Positions 27,182 through 35,769 of a DNA stretch of 64,000 nucleotides are shown one piece after another. A program made the position numbers and the translations under genes. Every line of letters starts with the position of its first letter. Position 1 is the first letter of the stretch. Below the pieces are notes generated by a model that saw nothing but the letters and a program-made list of their open reading frames with translations, was not told the DNA's origin and ran no database searches. This DNA comes from Acidobacteriota bacterium (GTDB lineage Bacteria > Acidobacteriota > Terriglobia > Bryobacterales > Bryobacteraceae), in NCBI GenBank assembly GCA_026394055.1, contig JAPKYZ010000024.1:1-64000 (forward strand), read 5' to 3'.

Positions 27182-27448
27182 GTGGACCTATACAAGACCA
27201 TCCGTGAACTACTGGACGAGCGCAACCGGATTGATTCCCTGATCAACCGGTTGGAGTCCATGCAGCACCAGACGATCGCCGCGCAGGCCCGCAAGGGCCC
27301 ACCCAAGCGCCGCGGCCGTAAGCAGATGTCGGAATCGGAGCGCAAAGAAGTCTCCGAGCGGATGCGCAAGTATTGGGAGACGCGCCGCAAGGGCGCGCAG
27401 CTGGAAAATGGCCACCTGGCCGCCCCCGGCGAGCTGACGGGCACTTAG
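27182..27448 (+). CDS. Small basic helical protein (hypothetical)
   Basis: 88 aa from a GTG start with AAAGG about 9 nt upstream. An N-terminal helix (DLYKTIRELLDERNRIDSLI) is followed by a very basic stretch (KGPPKRRGRKQMSESERKEV) and a second helix (SERMRKYWETRRK). Such short helix-basic-helix proteins are common and unassigned in Acidobacteriota; a nucleic-acid-binding role is plausible but inferred from charge only. It may be co-transcribed with tatAC. Convergent with the methyltransferase gene. Confidence 0.7.
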   Translation: MDLYKTIRELLDERNRIDSLINRLESMQHQTIAAQARKGPPKRRGRKQMSESERKEVSERMRKYWETRRKGAQLENGHLAAPGELTGT

Positions 27449-27468
27449 CGGTGCGGAATCGATCAGCC

Positions 27469-27537
27469 CAGCCCCATGCGTAAGCTTGGGACTTTTTGCG
27501 GTGACGTGAAAAAGCCCCAAGCTGACGCATGGGGCTA
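27469..27537. repeat. Dispersed inverted terminator repeat, copy 4
   Basis: Left arm 27469-27492 and right arm 27514-27537, with T-runs inside the spacer in both directions (TTTTT on +, and TTTTT on - after the right-arm hairpin). It lies between the convergent ends 27448 and 27580. Confidence 0.82.
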
Positions 27538-27579
27538 GACCGACATGAAAGGCCATCCACCGGCGACGGCCCGCAACCT

Positions 27580-28254
27580 CTACGCCCGCTTAAAGAACCA
27601 CAGCCAGAAATACTGCTGGCCCGCCCCATGCCGGTAGCGCGGCTCAAACCCGCAACGCTCCGCCATGGCCACCGCCTCGGCGTCTGAATACGGCACGCCC
27701 AGCCAGGTGTCATCAGCCGTGGTCGACAAGGTGGCATCGCCCTGCACCTGAAACTTGAACAGGCGCCCGGGCTTCAACAGCCGGCTCACTTCACGCACGT
27801 AGTTTTCGATCACTTCGCGCGAGGGGATGTGCTGGAAGACGATCGACGAGAACGCGAAATCAAAGCCCTCCCCGGCCGGAATCACCGAGAGGTCCATGCC
27901 GTTGTTCTGGTAGACGTGGGCGTTGGGCGTTGACGCCAGTGCCGCGGTGGCCTGGGCGATCATCTCGCGCGACACATCGACGGCGTGGACTTCGCCAAAC
28001 AGCTCCGCCAGCGCCCGCGTGACGCGGCCCGCGCCACAGCCAATCTCCAGCACGCGCATCTGCTTGGGGTCAATCCCCTGGCAGATGTTGATCATGTCGG
28101 TGAGGATCTCCTCGCTCACCGTCTGGCGGCCGGAGGCGAAGAATTCTTCGTCGGTCCAGTCTTCTTTGGCTGTCTGGACGTAGTAGCGGGCGTTCTGTTT
28201 GGCGCGGGCGTCCCAATCGAGACGCATCTTTTCGAGCTGTTCAGCTAAGGTCAC
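27580..28254 (-). CDS. Class I SAM-dependent methyltransferase
   Basis: 224 aa. SAM-binding motif I is VLEIGCGAGRVTRAL (about residues 68-82), with the acidic HAVDVS motif and an SSIVFQHIPSREV post-motif region as in UbiE/Methyltransf_25-type enzymes. The substrate is unknown. The GTG start at 28254 has a TAGAAT box 8 nt upstream and no Shine-Dalgarno. It is divergent from the CocE-type hydrolase with 38 bp between starts. Confidence 0.88.
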   Translation of the reverse strand: MTLAEQLEKMRLDWDARAKQNARYYVQTAKEDWTDEEFFASGRQTVSEEILTDMINICQGIDPKQMRVLEIGCGAGRVTRALAELFGEVHAVDVSREMIAQATAALASTPNAHVYQNNGMDLSVIPAGEGFDFAFSSIVFQHIPSREVIENYVREVSRLLKPGRLFKFQVQGDATLSTTADDTWLGVPYSDAEAVAMAERCGFEPRYRHGAGQQYFWLWFFKRA

Positions 28255-28262
28255 TGCACTTC

Positions 28263-28268
28263 ATTCTA
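28263..28268 (-). promoter_or_regulatory. -10 box for the methyltransferase gene
   Basis: TAGAAT on the minus strand, 8 nt before GTG 28254; it overlaps the promoter zone of the divergent gene. Confidence 0.4.
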
Positions 28269-28279
28269 CCGTTTGCAGA

Positions 28280-28285
28280 TAAAAT
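28280..28285 (+). promoter_or_regulatory. -10 box for the CocE-type hydrolase gene
   Basis: TAAAAT located 7 nt before ATG 28293. The two divergent -10 boxes are only 11 bp apart. Confidence 0.4.
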
Positions 28286-28292
28286 CACTTCC

Positions 28293-30077
28293 ATGCGCTT
28301 CCTGCTGCCCCTTCTGTCCCTGACTGCCCTCGCTCAACCAAACTTCCAAGGAGGCGCCGCTGCCGCTCCGGGAGGAAAGCCGATCGTGGCCAAGATCAAG
28401 ATCCTGTCTCACGTGGCCGTGCCGATGCGGGATGGCGTCAAGCTTTATGCCGATGTCTATCTGCCTTCCGCCCCGGGTAAGTATCCGGCGCTGATCATCC
28501 GGACACCGTACGGAGTGCAGCGCGATGGCATGCACGAGGAAGCTGTGCCGTTTGCGCAGAATGGTTTTGCGGTGGTGGTGCAGGACGTCCGCGGCCGCTA
28601 TGAGTCTGATGGCCAGTGGGACCCCTTCCGTGAAGAAGGCCGCGACGGACACGACACGATTGAGTGGGCGGCCAAGCAAGCCTGGTCGAACGGCAAGGTC
28701 GGAACGCAGGGCGGCAGCTACCTGGGCCACGTGCAGTGGGGCGCCATCTCGCAACAGCCCAAGAGCCTGGTCACCGCGGTTCCCCGCGTGGCCTCCACAT
28801 CGATCTATCACAACTGGGCCTACTTCGGCGGCGCCTTCCGGCTGAGCTTCAACTACGGCTGGGGCGTCGTACGCATGCCGCATCGCATCATGCAGCCGCA
28901 GTACTGGCACGCCTCGGCCACCGCGCCCGAAGAGCTGCGCTACGAGAACATCTTGTGGAATCTGCCGCTGTCGACCATCGACTTGGCCAGTTCCAACACC
29001 GCCGTGAAGCACTTCCGCGATTGGGTAAATCACACCAGCTACGACGCCTACTGGAAAGCCATCTCCGACGAAGAGCACTTCGACAAAGTGAACGTGCCGC
29101 TCTACACCCAAGGCGGCTGGTTCGATATCTTCCTGGCCGGGACCATCAACGGCTACACCGGCGTCCGCGCCAAGGGTTCTCCAGCGGCCAAGAAGGCGGT
29201 GAAGTTATGGGTAGGCCCCTGGGGCCATGGGCCGTCGCAGAAGTTTGGCGAAGTCGATTTCGGACCCACCGCCAACCGCACGCACCCGGAGCGAGAGATT
29301 CGTTGGTACAACCACTATCTGAAGGGCGAGGACAACGGCATCGACCGCGAGGCACCGGTGGAGATCTTCTACATGGGCGCCAACAAGTGGAAGCACGAAC
29401 AGGATTGGCCCATCCCCGGCACCAACTTCAAGCCGCTCTACTTAACCAGCAACGGCGGCGCCAATTCGCTGCGCGGCGACGGTGCGTTGAGCTGGGACAA
29501 GTCCAGTGCGGCCAAGCCCGATACGTACACGTATGACCCGATGAACCCGGTCCTGTCGCTGGGCGGCAACAACTGCTGCGGCACGCCAACGCTGGCCGGC
29601 CCCTATGATCAACGCCCGGTGGAGCGGCGCGCCGATGTGCTGGTCTATTCGGGCGAGATCCTGAAGGCTCCCGTGGCCATTGCGGGTCCGGTGAAGATGA
29701 AGTTGTGGGCGTCGACGGATGGTCCGGATACCGATTGGGTGGTGAAGCTCGTTGACGTCTACCCCAACGGCTACGCGATGAACGTGGCCGAAGGTATCCT
29801 CCGCGCCCGCTTCCGCAAGAGCCTCTCCGCGCCGGAGCTGCTGACGCCGAACCAGCCTTATGAGTTCGAAGTGGACATGGTGGGGACAGCCAACGTCTTC
29901 GGCGTCGGCCACCAAATCCGCGTCGACATCACCTCCAGCCACTTCCCGCAGTTCGACCGCAACCTGAACACCGGTGAAGGCCCGGATTCGGCCAAAGTGC
30001 GGATCGCCAAGAACACGATCTTCCACTCGGGTGATCGTCCGTCGGCGATCATCTTGCCGGTGGTGCCGCTGCCTTAG
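28293..30077 (+). CDS. Secreted CocE/NonD family hydrolase (X-Pro dipeptidyl-peptidase S15 type)
   Basis: 594 aa with a signal peptide (RFLLPLLSLTALAQ). The S15/CocE alpha/beta-hydrolase domain shows IIRTPYG, VVVQDVRGRYESDGQW and the nucleophile Ser in GGSYLG (about residue 142). A C-terminal jelly-roll (about 430-590) contains the characteristic strand VDITSSHFPQFDRNLNTG. The family cleaves esters, amides or beta-lactam side chains, or acts as an X-Pro dipeptidase; the substrate is not predictable. Its 3' end overlaps the convergent PIN gene by 4 bp. Confidence 0.9.
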   Translation: MRFLLPLLSLTALAQPNFQGGAAAAPGGKPIVAKIKILSHVAVPMRDGVKLYADVYLPSAPGKYPALIIRTPYGVQRDGMHEEAVPFAQNGFAVVVQDVRGRYESDGQWDPFREEGRDGHDTIEWAAKQAWSNGKVGTQGGSYLGHVQWGAISQQPKSLVTAVPRVASTSIYHNWAYFGGAFRLSFNYGWGVVRMPHRIMQPQYWHASATAPEELRYENILWNLPLSTIDLASSNTAVKHFRDWVNHTSYDAYWKAISDEEHFDKVNVPLYTQGGWFDIFLAGTINGYTGVRAKGSPAAKKAVKLWVGPWGHGPSQKFGEVDFGPTANRTHPEREIRWYNHYLKGEDNGIDREAPVEIFYMGANKWKHEQDWPIPGTNFKPLYLTSNGGANSLRGDGALSWDKSSAAKPDTYTYDPMNPVLSLGGNNCCGTPTLAGPYDQRPVERRADVLVYSGEILKAPVAIAGPVKMKLWASTDGPDTDWVVKLVDVYPNGYAMNVAEGILRARFRKSLSAPELLTPNQPYEFEVDMVGTANVFGVGHQIRVDITSSHFPQFDRNLNTGEGPDSAKVRIAKNTIFHSGDRPSAIILPVVPLP

Positions 30078-30475
30078 ATGGCGATGATCTGCGCGGATGG
30101 ATCTAGACGCCGCAGATCACTTGGATCACTGGTCACGATGGCGTCCCGGCGCTCCCGGGCCACGATCACGACGGAGGCGTCAATGACATCCGACGAGCCG
30201 GAGGCGCCGCAGAGTTCGCCGCACGCACGGCCCAGGGATGGATCCAGTGGGACAATCTCCACTTCTTCGCTCCGTAGGAACCGCGCCAGGTTCACCTGGA
30301 CGCGGCCATCGCGCCAAGCTTGCGCCACCACGCCCGCCGGGACTCGGAAAGCCCGGCCCTGAGCCAGCGCGCGATCAAGCAAAGCAATCATCCGTTTGTC
30401 GCCGCGATCCAAGGCGATCAGCGCGCCAGCATCCAGCACGAGGCCTACCGCGGTGCGAGTGCGCGTTCCGCCCAT
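30074..30475 (-). CDS. PIN-domain ribonuclease toxin (VapC-like)
   Basis: 133 aa. PIN acidic residues are visible in LVLDAGALIALD, SSDVIDASVVIVA and IVTSDPSDL; the middle acidic position in VPAGVVAQAWRDG is Gln, as I recall for this PIN subgroup. VapC-type toxins cut RNA, and a cognate antitoxin blocks them. The gene overlaps the RHH antitoxin gene upstream by 31 bp, which supports a type II toxin-antitoxin pair. Confidence 0.85.
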   Translation of the reverse strand: MGGTRTRTAVGLVLDAGALIALDRGDKRMIALLDRALAQGRAFRVPAGVVAQAWRDGRVQVNLARFLRSEEVEIVPLDPSLGRACGELCGASGSSDVIDASVVIVARERRDAIVTSDPSDLRRLDPSAQIIAI

Positions 30476-30675
30476 TTGATGTCCTCACTCGCCGGTTCAC
30501 CATATTGCCGGACCAGATCGCGCAGCAGCGTGCGCAGAGACTCGCGCTTTTCTTGCTGCTCCAACGCTTGGGTAATGTAGCCCGAGACCGAATCGGCTCG
30601 TCCCGCCCGGACTTCCCGGCGGACCCTGGCCAGTTGATCTTTCGGTAGGCTGATGGCTATCTTCGATCTGGTCAT
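30445..30675 (-). CDS. Ribbon-helix-helix antitoxin
   Basis: 76 aa. The N-terminus MTRSKIAISLPKDQLARVRREV is a typical RHH strand-helix DNA-binding start, followed by ADSVSGYITQALEQQE, and a C-terminal toxin-binding tail. Start ATG 30675 is chosen because a TATGAT box lies 6 nt upstream; a longer reading adds 20 unlikely residues. It precedes the PIN toxin and probably represses the operon. Confidence 0.85.
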   Translation of the reverse strand: MTRSKIAISLPKDQLARVRREVRAGRADSVSGYITQALEQQEKRESLRTLLRDLVRQYGEPASEDIKWAERALAPR

Positions 30676-30681
30676 ACTTGA

Positions 30682-30687
30682 ATCATA
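30682..30687 (-). promoter_or_regulatory. -10 box for the RHH-PIN module
   Basis: TATGAT on the minus strand, 6 nt before ATG 30675; the transcript is probably leaderless. Confidence 0.45.
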
Positions 30688-30780
30688 CCGCCCGCGAATG
30701 GACGGGCGCGGCCACTTGTGCCACCTCAAGCCCACGCCTCCGGGATGACGCGTCCCTCATCCCTGCGCTATCCATAGAAG

Positions 30781-32076
30781 ATGACGCGCCGCACTTTTCT
30801 TGCCAGCTCTGCCGCTTTGGCCGCCCAGGGCACTCCTTCGATCAACGCCGCCCGCCTGCGCCAGCGGCTGGAGCAGTTGAGCGCATTCGGCCGTCCCGCC
30901 GGTGGCAGTTTTGCCGATGGCGTCACCCGCGTCGCCTTTACTGACCCGTTTGTGGGCGCGTCGAAGTGGTTGATGGGCGAAATGAAGGCGATGGGCTTGA
31001 CGGTCCGGGTGGATCAAGCAGGCAACATCTATGGCCGCCGCGCGGGCACTGACCCTTCTGCCAAGGCAGTGCTCTCGGGCTCGCACATCGACAGCGTGCC
31101 GAGCGGGGGCAACTTTGATGGACCGCTGGGGACGCTGGCGGCGCTGGAAGTGATCGACACCTTGCGGGACCAAAACATCTCGACGCGACATCCGGTGGAA
31201 GCCGTCGCCTGGGTGGGCGAAGAAGGGGTGGCTTTCAGCCGCGGCCTGTTTGGATCTAACGCCGCGACCAAGGGGCTGGCGGCGAAGGATCTGGCTGAAA
31301 CCTGGAACGGGATGACGCTGGCCGACGCCCTGCGCAAGATCGGCGGGGACCCGGCACGCGTGGCCCAACCCTGGATCACGCGGGGCGACTACGCGGGCTA
31401 CATCGAGCTCCACATTGAGCAGGGCCGCCGCATGCTGCGCCAGACCTCACAGATCGGCATTGTGGAAGGCATCGTGGCCATCGTGCGCTACCCGGTGACC
31501 GTTCTGGGCGAAGCCAACCACGCGGGCACGACGATGATGGCGGACCGGCGTGATGCGCTGGTGGGGGCCAGCGAACTGGTGCTGGCCGTCAACCGGTTGG
31601 CGCAATCAGTGCCGGGCAATCAAGTGGCGACGGTGGGCATGCTGACGGTGAAGCCGGGCGCGGCCAACGTGATTCCGGGGGAAGTGAACTTAACGGTGGA
31701 GATGCGCGACATGTCGTCGGCCACGCTCGAAAAGATGACGGCGCAGCTGCGTGCTGAATGCGACCGCATTGCCCGCGAACGCAAAGTGGAGTTCCGCTGG
31801 ACACCGGTGGCGTTGCGCGATGGCCAGCCCTGCGACGCTGGCATCATGAACTCCTTGGAAGCGGCCGCCACAAGGCGTGGATTGAAGCCGCAGCGGCTGC
31901 CCTCCGGCGCTGGACACGACGCGTCAAACATGGCGGGGATCTGCCCCATGGGTATGTTGTTTGTCCCCAGCCAAGGCGGCATCAGCCACTCCCCGCGAGA
32001 GCTGACCACTTGGGAAGATTGCGCCAACGGCGCGAATGTCCTGCTGGATGCGCTGCTGGAGTTGGCCCGCGCCTAG
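30781..32076 (+). CDS. Tat-exported M20 amidohydrolase (hydantoinase/carbamoylase family)
   Basis: 431 aa. A Tat-type signal peptide TRRTFLASSAALAAQG starts the protein. The body matches Zn-dependent amidases such as N-carbamoyl-L-amino-acid hydrolase and allantoate amidohydrolase: SGSHIDSVPSGGNFDGPLG (metal His and Asp), WVGEEGVAFSRGLFGS (metal Glu), LHIEQGRRM, EANHAGTTMM and the final AGHDASNMA with HSPRE. It would hydrolyse ureido or carbamoyl compounds in the periplasm; the substrate is unknown. TATCCA lies 6 nt before the ATG. Confidence 0.9.
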   Translation: MTRRTFLASSAALAAQGTPSINAARLRQRLEQLSAFGRPAGGSFADGVTRVAFTDPFVGASKWLMGEMKAMGLTVRVDQAGNIYGRRAGTDPSAKAVLSGSHIDSVPSGGNFDGPLGTLAALEVIDTLRDQNISTRHPVEAVAWVGEEGVAFSRGLFGSNAATKGLAAKDLAETWNGMTLADALRKIGGDPARVAQPWITRGDYAGYIELHIEQGRRMLRQTSQIGIVEGIVAIVRYPVTVLGEANHAGTTMMADRRDALVGASELVLAVNRLAQSVPGNQVATVGMLTVKPGAANVIPGEVNLTVEMRDMSSATLEKMTAQLRAECDRIARERKVEFRWTPVALRDGQPCDAGIMNSLEAAATRRGLKPQRLPSGAGHDASNMAGICPMGMLFVPSQGGISHSPRELTTWEDCANGANVLLDALLELARA

Positions 32077-32095
32077 GCCGGAGTTTGCCCAAGCG

Positions 32096-32167
32096 TCAGC
32101 CCCATGCGTGAGCTTGGGGCTATTGTGCGGTTACCGAAGCAAGCCCCAAGCTCACGCATGGGGCTGG
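32096..32167. repeat. Dispersed inverted terminator repeat, copy 5 (with compensated base change)
   Basis: Left arm 32096-32120 and right arm 32143-32167. The arms read GCGTGAGC and GCTCACGC where other copies have GCGTCAGC and GCTGACGC, so a changed base is matched in the other arm. It ends one base before the convergent stop codon at 32169. Confidence 0.85.
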
Positions 32168-32168
32168 G

Positions 32169-33209
32169 CTAATCCACCGCGCCGCGTTCTTCAATGATCA
32201 GCTCGCCGGCGGCGGCGTCCATCGACGCCATTGCGCCCACGGGCAAGGTGGCTTGATCGCTGGTGTGGCCGATCAAGAGGCCGGAGAGCACGGGCACTTT
32301 CAAGTCAGCCAGGATGTTGTCGAGCACTTCATTCAGCGAGAACGTTGACTCAAACCCGGGCCGGAATTCCTTGGGGCCGCAATCGACGCACTCGCCCACC
32401 ACCACGCCCGCGCATTGGGCGAACTTGCCCGCCAGGCGGAGCTGGGTCAGCATGCGGTCGATCCGGTAGGGCTCCTCGCCCACGTCTTCGAGGAAGAAGA
32501 TCTTGCCACGCGTGTCAGGCTCATAGGGCGTGCCCATCAGCGAGGAGATCAGCGTGAGGTTGCCGCCGATCAAGGCGCCTCGGGCGGTGCCGGGCCGGAT
32601 GGCGCGCACGGGATGCGCCGGGCGCAGAGGGTTGGCCTCGGCCGGATTCTTGATCACCAGACGTGCGGGTCCGCCAGCAAACAGCGAGTCGCGAAAGTGC
32701 TGTTGTGTCCAGGGAGTGAAGCGCGACAGGATCACCGGCGAATGGAAGGTGACCAGGCCAGTCTTGCGATGGATGGCCAGATGCATCGCGGTGATGTCGC
32801 TGTAGCCCGCGAAGACTTTGGGGTTGCGGCGGATCAGGTCGTAGTCGATGCCGTCCAGAATCTGCGGTGTGCCGTAGCCGCCACGGATGCAGATGACGCC
32901 CTTCACTTCAGGGTCGCGGAACATCTCGTGCAGGTCGCTGAGACGCTCCTCGATGGTGCCGCCGACGTAGCCAGCTTTCTTCTTGACGTTGCGGCCCACC
33001 TTCATCTTCAGGCCGAAGTGCTCCGTGGTCAGCTTCAGCAGTTCCAGCGTGCCGGGGTCGCTGACGTAGGTGGAGGGCGTAATTAGACCCACCGTGTCGC
33101 CCGGGCGAAGGGCTTTGGGTTTGATCAATGGAGGCGCGGCCTGCGCGGCCGCCATCCCAGCAGCGGCAAGCCCCAAGGCCGGGGCGGCGAACACTTCGCG
33201 ACGAGTCAT
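32169..33209 (-). CDS. LD-carboxypeptidase (peptidase S66 family), Tat-exported
   Basis: 346 aa with a Tat-like signal (TRREVFAAPALGLAAAGMAAAQA). The S66 Ser-Glu-His triad is visible: Ser in FAGYSDITAMH after the RGGYGTPQILD loop, Glu in IFFLEDVGEEPYRIDRM and His in IGHTSDQATLPVG. The family trims the terminal D-Ala from murein tetrapeptides (LdcA) or cleaves microcin C-like peptides. LdcA is usually cytoplasmic, so the export signal is notable. Third gene of a minus-strand group after the two enolase-superfamily genes. Confidence 0.9.
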   Translation of the reverse strand: MTRREVFAAPALGLAAAGMAAAQAAPPLIKPKALRPGDTVGLITPSTYVSDPGTLELLKLTTEHFGLKMKVGRNVKKKAGYVGGTIEERLSDLHEMFRDPEVKGVICIRGGYGTPQILDGIDYDLIRRNPKVFAGYSDITAMHLAIHRKTGLVTFHSPVILSRFTPWTQQHFRDSLFAGGPARLVIKNPAEANPLRPAHPVRAIRPGTARGALIGGNLTLISSLMGTPYEPDTRGKIFFLEDVGEEPYRIDRMLTQLRLAGKFAQCAGVVVGECVDCGPKEFRPGFESTFSLNEVLDNILADLKVPVLSGLLIGHTSDQATLPVGAMASMDAAAGELIIEERGAVD

Positions 33210-33247
33210 GAAAGCTATTGTGGCAAGATCCGCGCAGCCCGCAGGGC

Positions 33248-34420
33248 CTACGCCACGCGGTGAGCGGCCGCCACGGCCTCATTCAACTCAATGCCCAAGC
33301 CCGGCTTGTCGGTCAGCTTCATCACGCCGCGCTCAAAGCGCTCCGGCGGGGTGACGAGGTTTTGCCGCCAGTCCACTTCGCCATAGCCCAGTTCGAGAAT
33401 CAAGAAGTTCGGCATCGACGCACACACATGGGCGGCCGCCGCATTGCCGATCGGGCTGGCCGGTCCATGCGGCGAAACCGGTACGCCAAACGCCTCCGCC
33501 ACCGCGGCGGATTTCTTCAGCTCCAGCATGCCGCCGCAGTACTTCACGTCAGGCATGATGATATCCACGCTGCCCGCTTGCAGGTACTGCTTGAAGGCCG
33601 GCAGACCATAGAGCAACTCGCCCCCCGCTGTCTTCATGGGCGCCGCGCGGTCGATCTCCGGCAGGCCGGGCGGCGGCGTCACTTCTTCCAGCCAATAGAG
33701 ATTCAGCGGCACCATCCGCTTCACCAGTTCTAGGCCCGTGGGCACATCAAAGCGGTCATGCCCGTCGACCAACAAGTCACCCTTGGCACCCAGCACCTCG
33801 CGCACCGCCTCAATGCAGGCTACCCCGTTGTCGACGCCAGCTTGAAAGCCAGCTGCGCCCGGCTTGGGGATGCCGTCGAACGGCGCCAACTTGATCGCAT
33901 CAAATCCATCGGCCACGGCCCGTCTGGCGGAAGCCCGGAAGCCGGCTGGCGTGCGTTCCACCGTGCAGCGGTTGATGTTGGCATAGTGCCGGATGTCGCG
34001 CCGTAGGGCTCCGCCGAACAGCTCATAGCAAGGCACGCCGAGCACCTTGCCCTGGATGTCCCACATGGCTTGTTCCAGGCCACTCACGGCGCTGGCTGCG
34101 GTCGTGTTCTGCTGTTGCCTGACGATCGGGTCCGCGTAGCCGTGGAGCCATTCAACATCAAACGCGATCCGGCCTTTCAGGCTGGCAAAAAGCTGCTCAA
34201 TCAGCTTGATGGTGGCGGCGTCCCCGGGTCCGTGCGAAGCCTCGCCCAGGCCGGTGACGCCCGTGTCGGTCTTCAAGCGCACGATCACCCAGTTGCCCCG
34301 ATGGTTCACCTTTACCTGAAAGATCTCCATTGAGGCGATCACAGGGCGCGTGGCCGCACTGATCTCGCGCGTGGCCCAGGCTCCGCCCAGCACCACTCCC
34401 AACGCTTGCCGGCGATTCAT
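33248..34420 (-). CDS. Enolase-superfamily sugar-acid dehydratase-like protein (MR/MLE family), Tat signal
   Basis: 390 aa. The N-terminal signal MNRRQALGVVLGGAWA has the twin Arg. The barrel domain has metal ligands in LLVDGHDRFD, YWLEEVTPP and TAGGELLYG, then MPDVKYCGGM and a C-terminal SPHGPASP His, as in gluconate/galactonate/mannonate-type dehydratases. It probably dehydrates an aldonic acid or similar; the exact substrate is unknown. Only 4 bp separate it from the upstream paralogue, so they are co-transcribed. Confidence 0.87.
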   Translation of the reverse strand: MNRRQALGVVLGGAWATREISAATRPVIASMEIFQVKVNHRGNWVIVRLKTDTGVTGLGEASHGPGDAATIKLIEQLFASLKGRIAFDVEWLHGYADPIVRQQQNTTAASAVSGLEQAMWDIQGKVLGVPCYELFGGALRRDIRHYANINRCTVERTPAGFRASARRAVADGFDAIKLAPFDGIPKPGAAGFQAGVDNGVACIEAVREVLGAKGDLLVDGHDRFDVPTGLELVKRMVPLNLYWLEEVTPPPGLPEIDRAAPMKTAGGELLYGLPAFKQYLQAGSVDIIMPDVKYCGGMLELKKSAAVAEAFGVPVSPHGPASPIGNAAAAHVCASMPNFLILELGYGEVDWRQNLVTPPERFERGVMKLTDKPGLGIELNEAVAAAHRVA

Positions 34421-34424
34421 GGGT

Positions 34425-35675
34425 CTACCAGTTGGTCAGCGAGCCATCCGGCCGCCGGAAGATTGGCAGCGGAGTCGCGCCCTTGGCCACTTCCGCCAGC
34501 ATCTTCAAGCCCGCCGGGTTAAACTCCACGCCGAGGCCGGGGCGTTGGTTGGGGAAGAGCTTGCCGTCTTTGAAGTCGAAGTACTTGGGCAGATAGGTGG
34601 CCGGCAGCGGACCTTCGCCGCGCATCTCCATCAGCGTGGGGCCGGAGAAGACGCTGCAGCAGTGCACCAGCGCCGTTTCGGCGATCGGTCCGGTGAAGTG
34701 GGGGATCAGGCCGACGTAGTGGGTCTCACAGATGGCCGCGATCTTCATGAACTCGGTGATGCCGCCGCAGTTGGGGATGGAGACGCGCGAATAGTCGATC
34801 AGCCGGTTTTCCACCAGCTCATGCAGGCCGTCCCACTTGTCGCCAAAATGCTCGCCTACGGCAATCGGCACCTTCACCATGGGCCGCAGTTGACGGTAGA
34901 CGCCGGGGTTCTCGCTGCGGATCAGATCTTCGACAAAGTAGGGTTCGAGATTCTCGATCAGGCTGGACAGGCGGACGGCGTCCGGGAAGTCCAGGCGCGT
35001 GTGATAGTCAATGGCCCAGCGCCCGGCACCGCCCACGCCTTCGCGCACTTCCTTGCAATGCTCATGCGTGCGGGTGACCACTTCTTGCGAGATGAAGCGG
35101 CCCGGAGTTCCGCCACCGTGCGAGTCGCGTCCGCCATCGAGAACACCCGTGCGGAAGGCGCGGAAGCCCGCCGCGACGCAGGCCTTGGCCGTGTCCCGCG
35201 TGTTGCGTCCGTTCGCCGGAAAGCCCGTGGAATAGCACTCCACGTGATCGCGCGCGGTGCCGCCCAGCAGTTCATGTACCGGCACATCCAAGGCCTTGCC
35301 CTTGATGTCCCATAGCGCCATGTCCAGGCCGCCTAGAGCATGGATCTTTTCGCGGCCGGGCGGGTAGAAGTAGCCGCGGTACATCTCCTGCCAGAGGGCT
35401 TCAATCTTGGTCGGGTCCTTGCCGATCAACTGCACGGCGCAATCGTTGATCAGGTCCGCGGTGCCGCCTTCGCCAATGCCCGTAATGCCGGCATCGGTTT
35501 CGATGGTGATGACGTGGTGGCTCTGGTTGATGATGGGGCGGTTGATGGGCGATTCGTACAATCGCACCCGCGTGATCTTCATCTTCTTGATCGCCGCATC
35601 GGCGCGGCGGGCGAGCGGAAATCCAGCGGCGGCGGCCGCGGCCAGCGAGGTTTTCAGAAATCGGCGACGGTTCAT
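34425..35675 (-). CDS. Enolase-superfamily protein (MR/MLE family), Tat signal
   Basis: 416 aa. A textbook Tat signal MNRRRFLKTSLAAAAAAGF opens the protein. Enolase-superfamily features are the GLDMALWDIKGKALDVPV capping block, WAIDYHTRLD, YFVEDLIRSE and PIAVGEHFG metal-ligand region, and IPHFTGP. The position usually Asp after the sixth strand reads IPNCGG. It is only distantly similar to its downstream neighbour, so an old duplication or a different substrate is likely. Start ATG 35675 is chosen for the signal and a TACAAT box 9 nt upstream. First gene of the group. Confidence 0.87.
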   Translation of the reverse strand: MNRRRFLKTSLAAAAAAGFPLARRADAAIKKMKITRVRLYESPINRPIINQSHHVITIETDAGITGIGEGGTADLINDCAVQLIGKDPTKIEALWQEMYRGYFYPPGREKIHALGGLDMALWDIKGKALDVPVHELLGGTARDHVECYSTGFPANGRNTRDTAKACVAAGFRAFRTGVLDGGRDSHGGGTPGRFISQEVVTRTHEHCKEVREGVGGAGRWAIDYHTRLDFPDAVRLSSLIENLEPYFVEDLIRSENPGVYRQLRPMVKVPIAVGEHFGDKWDGLHELVENRLIDYSRVSIPNCGGITEFMKIAAICETHYVGLIPHFTGPIAETALVHCCSVFSGPTLMEMRGEGPLPATYLPKYFDFKDGKLFPNQRPGLGVEFNPAGLKMLAEVAKGATPLPIFRRPDGSLTNW

Positions 35676-35684
35676 GACGTGGGC

Positions 35685-35690
35685 ATTGTA
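35685..35690 (-). promoter_or_regulatory. -10 box for the enolase-superfamily operon
   Basis: TACAAT on the minus strand, 9 nt before ATG 35675, in a 94-bp divergent gap shared with the aldose epimerase gene. Confidence 0.4.
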
Positions 35691-35769
35691 TCCGCAATGA
35701 TGTCCGTCTGTCTCGATGCGCGCACGTGCCTCCACCAGTGCCGCGGCGGCTCTTATACCATGGAGTCCG

